From contig CAADRB010000057.1 in NCBI GenBank assembly GCA_900708905.1, forward strand, positions 271,987 through 335,986: a stretch of 64,000 nucleotides of DNA, written 5' to 3'. Source of the DNA: Hymenolepis diminuta (Eukaryota > Platyhelminthes > Cestoda > Cyclophyllidea > Hymenolepididae). The notes beneath the pieces were generated by a model. The model was not told where the DNA came from. It saw only the letters and a program-made list of their open reading frames with translations, and searched no databases. Position numbers and translations under genes: made by a program. Of the stretch, positions 35,932-47,576 are shown piece by piece (position 1 is the first letter of the stretch; every line of letters starts with the position of its first letter).

Positions 35932-37983
35932 CACATATGGATATTAAGTTCGTGATCTTCGACTTCACAGACAAGCATGTTTACCATTGCCCCACCAGCA
36001 CACGCATGAAGGGTATATACTGAATCGGACAGTTACTATCTCATCATTAGCCATATTTTCTTTTTTAAACACAAGGGTATAATACATAAGATTTGTAAAC
36101 TCAATGAAAATTTAATTTTACTATATGTGTAAGTTTTCTTTTGGAGTACCTACTGCACTTAAGAGATTAATGGAAAGGGCGAATGATGTGTGGGTAGGAT
36201 CAGATCAGTTAAAATATTTTTAAGAAAAGTATTTGAAATCTTGCAACTTTTTAAAGTTATAAAATGACAGGTTCAGTAAGACTATATTGCATGAAACATA
36301 GCAAATGAATTATAACTCGGCAAAGTATGAAGATCCGCTTTTCTAAAGTCTGCGTATCATCTACTAAAATTTTCCTATCATTTGTTGCGACAAAAACAAA
36401 CATAAAGTGGAAATTTAAACGCGTCATAAACATTATCAGCGTTAAATACCTCTTAGTCAATGACCTAATGACCCTAATTTCACACTTGATAAATATCGAA
36501 TCTTATCTGCATGGTAACAGAAAAGTGTCTCCCAACAAGCAAAACAACGCTTTTAAATATCCAAGGCAGGTCCAAGATACTGTCACATTAGTGAGTTTAA
36601 AAGATCATTTGAAGGCACAGAGGAAACCAAAGGAAATGAGCTAGCTACCTCTTTTTGAAATCGTCGTGGAAACGATGACTTAACTCATCGTTGTATTCTG
36701 TTAGTTATTGGACAAATTAAAGGATTTTCCTGGTGACTTATTACACTGAAATAATTCCTGAAATTATATAAACACTTGATTAATTCATAAAAATTGGCGG
36801 TGTTAACAGTGAAAGACTGCAGGGTAAATTCTCATTTCTCTTCTTTTATTCGCGATCTTATAATTTTTGTGCTTTTTTCACCCTGAGTGAATAACTCTGC
36901 TAACTTACAATTTCTCTCTCTCCTTTGCAATGTTAAAACCTTAAGCTGATGAACCGCATGTTAGAAAATTCCGCCTTCTCAAACATTCGAAGTAAAAACG
37001 AGATGAAGCGAGATTAAATAATACTGGTCAATAATCGCTTAACATTGTAGATAAGCATTTGCGACAATCAAGAGAACGAACAATGAAAATTCAAGTTTGG
37101 AACGTAAACTGCTCATTTGGTGAATATTTTACAAATGAAGTCAAAAAACTCAATGGAGAAAGACTCTTTGATACCTTAGTACTGCTCTCTGTACCTTTTT
37201 GATTCCCTCACCGTTATCTTTTCTTGGAATTACTGTTAAAAATTGTAATTAATTTTTGTACTACTGTGGGTAATAGTAATAATTATGCTAGTGCTTCGAT
37301 TGAATGGCTAGCATGAATCCAATTCACTGAAAGTTCGCGTCTGAAAATTTTTTTGTAAACGGTTAGTTAAGCTCATTTGGAATCCTTTCTAATTTGAATA
37401 GTTTTAATTTTTGCTTATTGGGGTAATGTTGAAATTTTAAGCCCAGGCACTGGGTTAACATAAAATGAATAACTTTTCTTGGAGTGGCTAATCAGATATA
37501 CGGTGATTTGGGTGCATAATGAGGCATTCAGTGCGCACGATATGAGTTCAAAGCTCATCAAATCAGATCGGTATTCGGAATGACAAAATTTACTCGCTAA
37601 TGCCTATTAACAGGAATTCCTTCTACCCAGTTCTAGATCCGAATAAATGAATGCAAACTGTCTAAAAAATAGGAAATATGGGGAAAACATAGGCCATTAT
37701 TCACAACTATCTGCACATAGAATATATCAGGTTGTGTTTAGGGCACGATTGCTTCAATTTAGCGTATTAATGTTGTATGCTTTTCTATGGTATTTAATAA
37801 AATATTATTTCTTCTTTCTTCCAACAGATTGTGTGATAATTATCTTTATTTACAACTATTTCTAGCCCTAATGTGCACTCCAAATAAAGAGCATATCAGG
37901 CATATTTCACTGTTTGAATTTCATAAAGGAAATACGGCGAGTTGAGCAGCAAAAATACTCAAAGACAATCATGGGAGTGATGG

Positions 37984-38378
37984 GAATGAAAAGGCCCGCA
38001 GAAGGTGGTTTTCTGCAGGTGGTTTCAAAAAGGATGACTTCAGCCTGAAAGACGGGAGACGGACCGAGAGCAGGATGCTCAAAAAAACTCGATTCTGATC
38101 AATTGCAGGTTGCCATTGATGAAAATCCAATCTGCACTACTAGGGAACTGAGCAAAACCTTTCACATGAGCCGCCATATGACCATATACAGGGAAATGGA
38201 GAGACTGGGCTGGGAAAGTCTCAAAGGCTGAGAAATGGGCTCCCCCACACGATTTGTCAGAAACCAACAAGTAACATCGTGTGACCTGTTGTGTTTCACT
38301 GCGTTCTCATGAACTGAACTTCAGGCACCTTTTTTAGACGGAATCATAACTGACAGAGACGAGAAGTGGTGGATCCTT
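37984..38378 (+). mobile_element. Truncated mariner transposase copy (copy 2)
   Basis: This is the same family as the copy at 5098-6024, in the opposite orientation and covering only the N-terminal part: ARRWFSAGGFKKDDFSL, then AIDENPICTTRELSKTFHMS (helix-turn-helix), LGKVSKAEKWAP, and finally APFLDGIITDRDEKWW, where similarity stops. It shares with copy 1 an extra CTGG in the segment between the helix-turn-helix and the LGKVSK motif, so both copies carry the same frameshift. The copy is not functional. Confidence 0.83.
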
Positions 38379-41300
38379 AAACTATTTATTTAAGATGTGA
38401 TAAACATTTCTGTGGTTTTCAGCTTGTTCATGAATTTTTGCTTAGCACTTAATGGATGCATTGCTTTCAATCCATCTGATAAAGAAGATAATTCATTTTG
38501 TGTTAGAAGCTCCAGTTGAACAAGGAGATGCACAGCAATTTGAAAAATTCCACTTTGAGAAATTCAAGCCGTTTTAGGTGTTTGAGGTTGCTTTCAACAG
38601 TTGCTTAAAATTACTCCAGATTACGGATATCGAGAGCAAAGAATGGCATCCATTATCCATTCTCGTGATCGTATATTTCACGTACTGATGTCCTCGAGCT
38701 AAGTGTTTGTTACATTTTCTTCAAATCGTAGAAGTAATCAATGTTGAAAATCTCGAATTAAGTTCACTGAAGTGCTAACGATTTTGAGGTTAAGTATCTA
38801 CTCGCCACTTAAATTTGGTTGATAAAAATCCATACCCTATGCCCTGAATTTATTGCTTATCTAAACCGTTAATTTGTGCTATCTGTAAGGGTGCTGAATT
38901 CGTCTGATCAAATCAAATAACTGCATTGCATTTCCTCATACAAATGGAATTAATAAGCTCAATTAAAAATTTCAAAAAGTTTAAAAATTACTATTCATAT
39001 AAGGTAGACGACCTTGCAGTAGTCCGAGCGCTTTAATAGTCAAATATTGTGAGTTCTTTACTCTTGAGCAAGAAGTTGGTTGATAAATCTAGCAGCGTGA
39101 AAGTCCGCCATTTTTCATGGGAAGTCATTCTGATCAACAAGAAATTACCAAATATCCTATCGAAAATTCATAAACAAAAGATATAATCTTCACAGGTATG
39201 CCGACTTCAAAATTTCCTTTCAGAATACAGTTCTTTCTGAGCGATTCTTTATGCCTAAACCGTGCGTTAAACAACATTTAAGTCAATAAAAGTTCTTCTA
39301 ACAAGTAATGATCCTAATCAATTCCCTTACGTAATAACTCGGTTACTTAAAACTCCGATAGATCAACGTTTGAAAGTACCCATTCAGTGGCGGGAGCGAC
39401 CTGATTTATATGCTATAAAGATAGGAAGATATGCGTCTTTCGAAAGGTATGTATGCTGAAGGCATTCTAATAGCTCTTTGGGGACTTCTTCTTTTACCAG
39501 TCCCTTATTTACATGAATTAATCAGTTGTCTAATCACTGATTCCGCACCCTTAGTGAGTTATTAAGATTAGCATCGGTCTTATTGAAGGAGGTGTGCAGT
39601 GTCGAAACCCTGAATTATGCTAGATTAAAATCCAATAAAACTCCTTCGAAGAGGAGTCAATTTAATGAAATATATTATATGGTTATCGTGATCATTAGGT
39701 TATCCTAATACCTGATAAGTACACAATTATTGATGGGGATGAGCTACTGCATGTATTAATTCCGGTCGTCACTAGTAAAATAGATGTCAACTATTAACAA
39801 ATCGTTTATTTAATAAGTTTCCCAAGACGACATAAATGACATCATCAGGTAATGTAAATGCGAGTATCCGTAATTTATTCGGTAAAGAAGTTGAAAGATT
39901 TCTCATCTCATCTCAAAAGGTGGTTACCGTATCAAAATAAAAGTTAACGAATATTGTATCGCACTATGCGCATTTTGAGTCACACTTGCTGTAAACGTGC
40001 TTCTTATTTTACCAAGTATGCTCAAGCTACTCAGAAACTTCAAATAAACTCAGAACTGTAATAGGTTCACAATTCTAATGATAATTGATAATCTCGAGAT
40101 AAAAATATAGATTACTCGAATTTTTATCACTGTGATTTTCTCCACGTTCCTTGGGTACTTATTTCAGCATATAGATTCCGTGCGTGTGCAATTCGTACTA
40201 AAATTGATGCTTGTCCTGTTGCAGATAAATCGGTTCAAAATGTTTCATCTTTCCATTTAATTATGGTATAAGATGGGCAAAATAGTGAAAACAAATACTG
40301 TTAGAAGATATCATCTCAAATTATTTGGTGATTGTTTCTATAACAGAAACCGGCTTCCTCTCCTTTGTCTCACCACATTACCACTAAGAGTAGTGTATAC
40401 GGTTTTACAGGTTAAAAGGCTTCTTAGTTCACAGCAGCGAATCTATTAAATTACGTAGAATTGATTACTTTTCAAAATTCAAAATGTTCCTTCTTCTGAA
40501 AATGGAAGCACTGACTTTTATGAGTTTGGACAACATTTTTTTCTATAACATATTTAATGAAGTCGCCTGATTATTGTTAAGCATTATTGCCCTGTTAATA
40601 AAAGTCCCAGCAATTAATTTGTAAAGCGTTATTTTGTGAAAAAACCTGACGGCGTAAAGGTGGTATTGAGGACGCGAGTTTTATTGTATTTATTGGATAA
40701 AGGCGAGGAGGATATCTGAATATTTTAATTCTAAAAGGAAAGGATCGCTTTGATATCGAACAGCAACCAGTGCTTGAGGCATCCGAGGGTATTGGTAGGA
40801 GCTTATTTTGAAACCGGAAACTACCTACATATCTCATTATTTTAATAACAAAATATTTCCTGTGCACTTCCTAAATTACATATTTCAGAAATTGTTTGTA
40901 ATTAATTTGATAGCTCAAGAAAGCTTACAACGTCTTATACAAAATGAAGTGGTATAATGCATTATTAATGTTTTAATAGCTAATTTAGCGTTCTAAATAC
41001 ATTTAACAATGTTCTTACATTCAAAGGCTTCGCATTACTTTGTGCTTTTGATCAAAGTACAGACAATAATAATAATATGGGGTTGGGAAAGTAGTCATAT
41101 GATGCCATGTCCTAGGCAAAGGTAAATGAAAATTCAATTTTCTATGTATTGAAATCAGTGAAATTAAAACGCCCGTTTTATTTGTCAAACCTTAGGGAGA
41201 GTGGAGGTGTCCGTCTCTGTCACTACTTCGGACCCCAAGCTGCCATAGCGATTGATAACTACTTGGTATAGTTACCACCAGGTGCCACTCTGTACATCGG

Positions 41301-41621
41301 ATTGTAACCTGACTCAGTTTCGGGCCATTTGCCGATATCTCAGTTTATTACGAATTTCCCACAAGCCTCACTGAAAGAAACTGAAACCGGACTTTAATAT
41401 AGACAGAAATTTTCTCTTTATTGATAAAGGACGTCCCACTCCGTCCATTAATTACTAAAAGGAGAGGTTATCATTTTGCTTTTACGCTAACATTCGTATA
41501 TCCAGTATCACAGGAAAGCACATTTATTTCAAAATTTTAATTAAGTCTACTTGGACAAATATTTTTAATTATTAGAAGGGAGAATTGATCAAGTTATTTG
41601 GATGGGATAAATACCCGTATG

Positions 41622-41635
41622 GCCGTAGCTACGGC
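41622..41635. repeat. 14-nt perfect palindrome GCCGTAGCTACGGC
   Basis: The palindrome sits at the start of a GC-richer island (about 41615-41840) in otherwise AT-rich DNA. Such an island may be a decayed transposon or SINE fragment. No function can be assigned. Confidence 0.55.
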
Positions 41636-43897
41636 TTTTCCCAGCTGCCAACCTAATTGGCTGCCGCGTCCGATATCCAGAACGCAAACATGATCACTTT
41701 AGGACTTAAATGGGGACCGAGGCCGTTAACCCCTGCCACCCCCTTAACCAGCTGAAGATCTTGTCAGTCATAAGGTAATTTGCTCAAATTTAGCCTTATG
41801 GCTTATTCTCACCTGGCTGCCATCTTTCTCAGGGACACTGCGCATTCTAGAAAATGAGGGACAAATCAATTTTGCTTTGCGATATCATATCATACTATTC
41901 ATTTTATGCAATCTATTCATGTATTTTCTATATATCGAGGGGCGTTGTAGTGGTCAAGGCGGGATAGTTATTACTTTAAAATAACATGATATATGGCAAT
42001 AAAAATCTAAACTGTGGATAAACTTCTTTAACAAGGCATAATTCATTAGCAACAAATCCTGAAATTAAATGTTTTCCGCTTAGATTCCCGTTATTTTTCA
42101 ATATCTTGGCATTTTTACATTTCTAAGAGGATAATCAATCCCAGTAAGGTAGTACACGATGAGTTCAACTTTAGCAAATCATCAGTACAAGATTTCTCCC
42201 TTTGACAAGATTATTAATTTCATTTGATCAAAGGAATGGTTATTGTTCATATCCAAGGTAAGAGTTGAACCAAGAAATGTCCATCTTTCATTATAATATT
42301 TACTGGAGGGAGATAAAATTTGAAGATGAAGATTTCGCTTAAGCTCAAGCAATGATCATTGCTCCTTTAACTTTCAGAGCTTCTCGGTTTTAGATATTTG
42401 GGAATGTGAAGTTCAGTTAAAACTTATTTTTGTCGAAAATTAAACGAGATGTCTGATTTTAATGAGAAAAGATTAGGATAAATTTGGATTTTTGTAAATA
42501 TGCATTTAAGAATGTAATATATCTTCCCTTAATGGCTGGTGAAAGTAGACATATCGGGCTGGTCAATTTGGATTCACCATAAACTACATCACCTTCCATT
42601 TCCACATCTCCGGTATCAATTAATTCAAAAAATGAATTAGTTAAAGCTAAATAAATTATTTTTAATTGATCTTTTATTAAATCTGCTATTTCAAAAATTA
42701 ATTTTGCCATCTCTTGCTCCAAGAATGACGAGAGTTTGATCACCACTAGTGGTCAGAATTCGTAATTCCCTTCCAATTTAATCTTGAATATTAGAGAATT
42801 TTAATGAATTTAATTCTACACATTGTTTTCTTCTAATATTTCACTTGGAGGATATATGTAGTCTGAGTAATCGAGCGAAATGGGAAGGTGGAAAATAATT
42901 CTACTATCCAACTACCTCTAGAAATCATATCATACCTTCCTGATCATATCCATTCATTCATTTGTATTTTGACCTCATCCGTTTGCGTGAGCAACTGAAT
43001 TCATAAAATAGTTAATGACTCTAATTGCAATAATTAATACGCTGAGAAAGCCATCAATTAGTCTGTAATGCCCATTCTGATCATGAGACTAAGACCGTGA
43101 AAGGCGGTTTAGCGTTTAGTTTAAAATTTGCACTGCGTCTTCTTAAAAGTTAATATTGTAGATTTTAATCTCGCGGGTTTGGTTATTTTCTATTTAAAAG
43201 ACTAAAATTATGTAAATATCATACTTTCTCACTTTGAAGAATCTCTAGAAATTTGGTTTCAATGAAAGAAGCCACCGCAAAACTTCTAAAAATTTAGTAC
43301 GAATGCCAACTAAATGGCTTGTATTTATGGAAATTTCAATCACACAGCGTATTTGAATTAGCCCGTGCAGGCCAAAATTTCAAGCACTCAGGGAGCATCG
43401 ACTGCCGCCTAACCAACAAGCGGAATGTGTTTATCAGATCCAAATAATGACTATATCATAATCTCTTTGACAAGTTTCAGTTTAATCAAACTTATCTATC
43501 TGAAAGTATAAACGGAGAACAACAGGCATCAGTATTTTTTATTCATCATCCTAACTTTCAAGCCAGCTTACCGCAGTTCTCATAAAGAAACACCACTATG
43601 ATAAATCCAAAAATCTTTTATAGATTTCGTAGAATCGGTCTCCTTTTTAAGTCCGCGTCTCTTCTACTCATGATCCTCCTAGGATCAGTGAGCTTGAAAG
43701 TTTTCTATTATGAAAATGTCCCTTTAAAAATCAAAATAATTGAATATAAGTCTGACTGATTTAGTATTCCACTGGTGCTGTTTTATATAATGTGATGACT
43801 ATTTTCGAAACTGTATGTGTATTGCTGCATCAGCTGTCGGTCACCGCAACTTGGGAAAAACCACTTAAGTGTTTATTTTATACGAAAGTAAACCTCA

Positions 43898-43916
43898 AGC
43901 ACACACACACACACAT
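43898..43916. repeat. CA dinucleotide microsatellite
   Basis: An uninterrupted run of about nine CA units in gene-poor DNA. Confidence 0.8.
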
Positions 43917-45473
43917 ACTGTAGCCATGTTAACGGCAAAATTCTCATGTGATTTGGGGACTGTAAATTACTGTCAATTTGGGATAGTAACAAGGTAAAAT
44001 ATGTTGGAAATTCGAAAATTTCATCAAGAAGTATTTGTTCAGTGTGAGGCTCAGTGATATAATCGATTCATCTGTGTTGCATATTTTTCAAAATAGGTAT
44101 CTGAAAACGCATTAATTAAGCAAAAATAATGGAATAATAGAACAGATGTACAATAGAGACATCAATCAATTAATGTGTTTATACAAATGTCATCCATAAT
44201 GAATAAACAGTAATAATAAATTTTACCTATTACTTATTGAAAAAGCCAAAGTATCTTGTAAATTTTAACCCTGGGGGAAAATGCAAATGCCAAAATCAGT
44301 GGGTTAGTGGCATTCAAGTTGGGAGTAGACTTCGCAACTTCGATGTTCCCTTAATCAAGGCTGAAGTTGAGAGTTTGATTCGTCGCTTCTCTTTATATCT
44401 CCAATTTTAGTCATATTTACAAGTGCTCAACTACTCAAATTAGTTGAATATATTTGTTCTAAGTAACTTAAATGAGAGAGCAAGGATTGACTACTACCAA
44501 AGAATGTGAGCGCAGAGAAGGTATTAAAGTAAACCAAGTCCATCACAGCAACCGTGTGGGAGAGTGAGGAATGAAAAGATATTGAACTCTAATTACAAAT
44601 CGGATAAGTGTGACGTATGGAGCTGTTGGGGTGACACAAGCACACATCGACATTCAATTAATTACATAAACATAAATCACAGGAAATTTTCCCATATACG
44701 GTGGGACAAGCCAACTAATTAAATCTATTAATTTAATCATCACAGTTTCGAGTTATAAGGCAGATTTCCAAAGGTTAGCATAAATATGTACAGTTAAAAC
44801 ACTTTTAATTAAGTCTATTTAACCTAAAAATGATCAGTTAACGTTTACATCAAAATATCAGTTGGAAAGGGAAATGTCTGGCTTTCAATATTACATTTAG
44901 TGAGCGTAAACGAGAATGAAATGGAAATGTGGTTTTGAAAATTAGATTGAAACCAAAAATTGTTTAGCCACCCTTTTGTTCCGAGGATCTTCTTGACTTG
45001 AAATATTTATTAGCGTTTAGATCGATTGGATGCCGATTTTCATGAAATAAGGTCAGCGTTATCTATTATATTATCTTTCTACTTTACAAAGGTAGAAGAG
45101 CGCTTATTGCTGGAATTGCCCGAGATTGAAGGTGGTGACATTACTTCCTTCTTTTTAGTTACATATATACCAGTTAATTGTATAAGTTGCTGTTTAAGCT
45201 CTCACCATATAAGCATGCAACTGTTAGTTCGCTTAAACTACGTCAGAGGCTAAGTAGATGATCTACTTCACGAATTGCAAGGCAAAGCACTGGCTGGGAT
45301 CCGCTCAATGACCGCATTAATTTGACGTTTATGCAATCTTGGACAGCTGGGTGCGCTCATTTCACAGTGTGCTGCAAAGTAGAGAAAGGAGGAGGGGCGA
45401 CTACCCATTTGGGTTCTCATTTTACGCCTGAATGAGCCATGTGCGCTTATGCAGTTGTAAGGTCAAGGAATGA

Positions 45474-45484
45474 CCCCCCCCCCC
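45474..45484. repeat. C homopolymer tract
   Basis: A run of about eleven C residues, preceded by GA and followed by ACTACTACACT. Runs like this are also prone to sequencing error. Confidence 0.7.
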
Positions 45485-46051
45485 ACTACTACACTCTCTA
45501 CCTTACTGCTGACCTTCAAGCCACTTCAGCCTGCCCAGTCTCAGGAACTTCAGCCTCATTTGCAATAAGTTACCACAGATGGCGAGACTGCTTTACCACG
45601 TGGTTTAAAATCTTCTCAATAGAGAGCCAAATGAATCAACAAAATCAAATCACCTTTATTTCAGTTATATAGAGAACTTTGGATTTTAGATTTCACAGGT
45701 ATTGCTTAGGGCTACTTTAACTATATCTTTAAAAGGGACAAGCATGTGATGTTTGAGTTTTGAAATATGGACTGAGATTAAAAATGTCCTGTCCCAAAAG
45801 TTTAAATAGCTGTAGAACCTAATGGATTTTGAAGCGGTAAATACTTACATGGAATTCTTCCAACTTTTCACTTTTCCAGGCAGCTATGTTTCTTGTGTTA
45901 TTTAATCTTCACATGTGAAGGCAAGATTAGTCGACATTAAAAATAATGATAGTTTTCAAGCTCATTTGGGGAACTTTTTCAATGCTCGACTTTGTCACAG
46001 AGTGGCACCATAGAGTCTCTCTGGTGAGAGACTCGAAATCCGCTACTTCCT

Positions 46052-46102
46052 AAATTAGCCAGATTTAATCAGTGCGGTTGACCATTCGGTTTATTGGGTG
46101 TG
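46052..46102 (+). repeat. 51-bp dispersed repeat, copy B
   Basis: This is the counterpart of 35881-35931 in the same orientation, 10 kb away. The eight differences between the copies are all transitions. Confidence 0.7.
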
Positions 46103-47576
46103 TGCCGATGAGAATCGAGCAAATACATAATCCCCGTTCTATTATTCATTCAGATTCTAAGGAGAGTTGGATTCTATTTACGGAATTAATAAAAATGTAA
46201 CGCTTAAAGTTAACTGAATTATTTCCTATATGAAGCTTGACCTCATAGTTCAAGTGAATTCCAAATCGAAATGAATTAATTTGAAGTCAGTGAGTTTGAT
46301 CAGATCAGTGGAGCGGAAAAAATCAGATCATCTAAGATTCCAGTATTGAGGGGTAGATTTCCATTTTTCAGACTGATTAATTGGTGCTTAGAGCTGTCAT
46401 TTACTGGATCGAGTTGAATGCTTCTCTTGCAACGATTTTAATCTAACCAAAAGGGGGGTTGGTGTTGGTTGCCAGTGCTAATCTAGTAACTGGGGCCAAC
46501 TTTAAAACTTCTTTCGCTTGATGATTACCTCATATTCTTATCTAATTTGTTAATCAACTTGTAGTAACTAGAGTGAACATCATTTTGCCTTCCGAAAACC
46601 AGGGAATAGAACTAGGCGGTAGTGTATCGCGAAATAGAACCATAGGTGCACATCCGGTAGCCAGTTGATATTACTCAATAAATAAGTATCAGAATGCAAT
46701 TTTGATTTACAATCTATCAAACTGTGTACTGGGAAGCATTTTCCCCTGACCAAATTTGGTTAAAATGCAGTTCCGTACTTTTTCTCGATTTCCTCGAAAC
46801 ATGATAAAACGGAGTCTGAGTCTGCACATTTGTTAAACTTTTAAACTACCACCCGCCCTCACTTTAATCCGTATTGCGAGAAATTGACATTGACCTGAAG
46901 TTTTCTCACAACTCGTACTACGTTTATATGCAAATAAGCCACCTTTTTGAATCCTACTATCTCGTCATTGATAAAAAAAGGCCGAAATAAGCTAAATACA
47001 ATTCGTGTTTCATAAGCTCTTATCTGTCGACTTGTTCCTTTCTTTCAATCCCGATATGGATAGTCCAACGGGGTCCAAATCCCTTCACTGCACATCCAGT
47101 GGATTTAACTTATGAGCTGATTAGTTTATAGTATTATCCGTAATCATGTAACAACTGCATAAATTAACTAGCCAAGAGATAGTTTGTGAAATATGTTTAT
47201 CACTAAAAATACTCCGAAGCTCTTAAACAAAATGTAATGCCCTCGCCTGGAAACCTAAATTTACCCAAGTCTGCAGATAAATTATTGTCCTTTTGAGATT
47301 ACTCTAATGGATAAGAAGTCAAAACTACGCATTTAATTTTCACCAATTCATTCATAAATGATCACAACCACTTATCTCTAATTTAATGACCGACTGCAAA
47401 TTCAGAATCTCATTACGGCCACGTGATCTCGCTGAGGTCATCCAAGTAGTGTGCACACAAGTGAAAGGCGTTCTAAAGGTTTATGTATTCAAAATACCCT
47501 AACTGTACACTTTACACGGGGTAAGGGGAGCTGTACAGAGAGGTTAAAATAAAGAGTAGAATGTGGAGATCATTGA

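Larger units (their letters stand above)
34009..47576. other. Gene-poor region of about 13.5 kb
   Basis: Apart from the mariner relic, no gene could be supported on either strand. The stretch holds a CA microsatellite (about 43898-43916), a C homopolymer (about 45474-45484), two copies of a 51-bp repeat (35881 and 46052), and GC-richer islands near 41195-41345 and 41615-41840. Open frames of 95-110 codons exist at 34645-34977 (plus) and 42459-42746 (minus), without recognisable products. Confidence 0.6.
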
